This document shows, piece by piece, positions 63,125 to 64,000 of a stretch of 64,000 nt of DNA (positions within the stretch are counted from its first letter, which is position 1; every line of letters starts with the position of its first letter). Made by a program: the position numbers and the translations under genes. The DNA is from Neobacillus pocheonensis. GTDB lineage: Bacteria; Bacillota; Bacilli; Bacillales; Cytobacillaceae. Under the pieces are notes generated by a model. It did no database searches, was not told the DNA's origin, and worked only from the letters and a program-made list of their open reading frames with translations. The DNA lies in the NCBI GenBank assembly GCA_023702235.1, contig JAMQCR010000001.1:3038001-3102000 (forward strand). Direction: 5' to 3'.

Positions 63125-63619
63125 CTATTTCTTAATCCCGATCATGATAACATCCTTCAACTCATGAAGAGAAATGGTTTCAGTGGTTTGATCATGAAAT
63201 TTGATCGTGACCAAATCATCCTGATATTCAGTTAAATATCCTTGAAAGCTTTTTCCTTCCGTATAAAATACGCATGGAACGGGAGGAAGTACCTTCGGGA
63301 AGTTTAGTAAATATTCCAACCGTTCCTTAATATCCATCTCTTTAAAACTTTTTACCCTTTTAAATGAAAATGGATGTTTTTCTTCATTTTGAGATGATGA
63401 TAACTGCTGTTTTTCTGATTCCGTTACCTCAATTGGAATTGGTTCTTGGACTAACTTTGTCTTCGTCAGAGAGACCTTTTTTTCAACTAGTTGCTGTTCC
63501 TCTTTTGGCTGTTCGCTCTCGCGCTTACTCGTATAAATGTCCTGCATATTGTTGGATGGGGTCCTGGTAAAAGGCTGATAAATATAAAGTAATGGCTCAT
63601 GACCCTTTTTACTTGCCAT
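63125..63619 (-). CDS. cotO: Spore coat protein CotO (YjbX)
   Basis: 164 residues from ATG 63619 (GGAGGTGAAATGC). KKGHEPLLYIYQPFTRTPSNN, SFKEMDIKERLEYLLNFPKV and FYTEGKSFQGYLTEYQDD match CotO, a morphogenetic coat protein. Low-complexity, charged middle. Neighbour of fabI upstream and cotY/Z downstream. Confidence 0.85.
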   Translation of the reverse strand: MASKKGHEPLLYIYQPFTRTPSNNMQDIYTSKRESEQPKEEQQLVEKKVSLTKTKLVQEPIPIEVTESEKQQLSSSQNEEKHPFSFKRVKSFKEMDIKERLEYLLNFPKVLPPVPCVFYTEGKSFQGYLTEYQDDLVTIKFHDQTTETISLHELKDVIMIGIKK

Positions 63620-63717
63620 GCATTTCACCTCCATTTACGTAATCCTTCACTCTATATGTATGCGAAATGCCTATACTCGTTCACTTCAATTTCGTAAGAA
63701 TTTAATTTTCTCCATAC

Positions 63718-63748
63718 AAAAAGCCCACTTAAAATCGTGGGCCTTGTA
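63718..63748 (-). terminator. fabI terminator
   Basis: aggcccac / gtgggct-type hairpin followed by T5 on the minus strand, after the fabI stop at 63749. Confidence 0.8.
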
Positions 63749-64000
63749 TTAGAGAATATGGTATCCAGAATCAACGTGAATATTTTCACCTGTGATTCCA
63801 CGAGAAAGTTCACTGAAAAGAAATACAGCAGTGTCACCAACTTCTTCTGGTGTTGTTGTTCTACGTAAAGGAGCTTTTTCCTCAATTTCCCGTAAAATTG
63901 AATTAAAATCACCGACCCCTTTTGCTGATAAGGTTCGGATTGGACCTGCTGAAATGGAATTAACACGAATGCCATCTTTACCAAGGTCTGCTGCCAAATA
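63749..64000 (-). CDS. fabI: Enoyl-ACP reductase FabI, C-terminal part (continues past the window)
   Basis: About 84 C-terminal residues are inside the window. AADLGKDGIRVNSISAGPIRTLSAKGVGDF is the FabI substrate-loop signature; GITGENIHVDSGYHIL is the classical end. NADH-dependent enoyl-ACP reduction in fatty acid synthesis. Truncated only by the window edge. Synteny with B. subtilis yjbW. Confidence 0.92.
   Translation of the reverse strand, partial: YLAADLGKDGIRVNSISAGPIRTLSAKGVGDFNSILREIEEKAPLRRTTTPEEVGDTAVFLFSELSRGITGENIHVDSGYHIL

Noticed and set aside
1..64000. CRISPR array
   Set aside because: No regularly spaced direct repeats; only the three dispersed hairpin elements and small inverted repeats are visible.

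Overview
The window is a piece of low-GC, spore-forming Bacillaceae chromosome (Bacillus sensu lato). Evidence: strong AGGAGG ribosome sites, frequent TTG/GTG starts, many sporulation and spore-coat genes (spoVIF, yjcZ-like, spoVAC/AD/AEb, yjcA, cotY/cotZ-like, cotO, a spoIIP-like gene), class IV PHA synthase genes (phaC/phaR), a DesK/DesR pair, and synteny at the right end with the B. subtilis yjbW-yjbX-cotYZ-yjcA-spoVIF-yjcD-yjcFGH neighbourhood.

Layout. 1-6.6 kb: metabolic and sporulation genes (aminotransferase, FMN reductase, YcnI-like, SpoIIP-like, a zinc-binding lipoprotein under Zur boxes, nucleotidyltransferase, IDEAL protein). 6.6-21 kb: hydrolases, quinone oxidoreductase, membrane phosphoesterase, desKR, MFS transporter, glycosyltransferase, an Mg2+ M-box riboswitch in front of a DUF1003 gene, and the phaC-phaR-phasin-like operon. 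21-24 kb: a decayed stretch with SDR and acyl-CoA ligase remnants and one IS1182-type element with inverted ends and a 6-bp target duplication. 24-26 kb: PfpI protein and a short UvrC-like protein. 26-47 kb: a large catabolic island: amino-acid permease, 2-oxoacid dehydrogenase E2/E1beta/E1alpha, phenylalanine dehydrogenase, thioesterase, divergent Lrp regulator, then paaI, paaX and a near-complete phenylacetate operon (two enoyl-CoA hydratases plus a third, thiolase, hydroxyacyl-CoA dehydrogenase, aldehyde dehydrogenase, EthD protein, paaD, paaC, paaB, paaA, paaK). Together these genes suggest a route phenylalanine -> phenylpyruvate -> phenylacetyl-CoA -> ring epoxidation -> beta-oxidation. 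47-53 kb: an HPr-kinase paralogue, a GlnK-like sensor kinase with a damaged regulator partner, aspartase and a dicarboxylate/glutamate symporter. 53-54.3 kb: an rpsI 3' fragment, a lone tRNA-Val and an SOS-controlled small WYL-like protein. 54.4-64 kb: yjcHGF, yjcD helicase and the spore block ending in fabI.

A striking global property is the number of broken reading frames: about thirty single- or double-base indels in 64 kb, many in well-conserved genes. Roughly two thirds lie at, or would restore, a GGCC tetranucleotide. I read most of them as base-calling errors at a modified GGCC motif rather than real gene death; frame-broken genes are therefore entered as pseudogene but described by their probable intact product.
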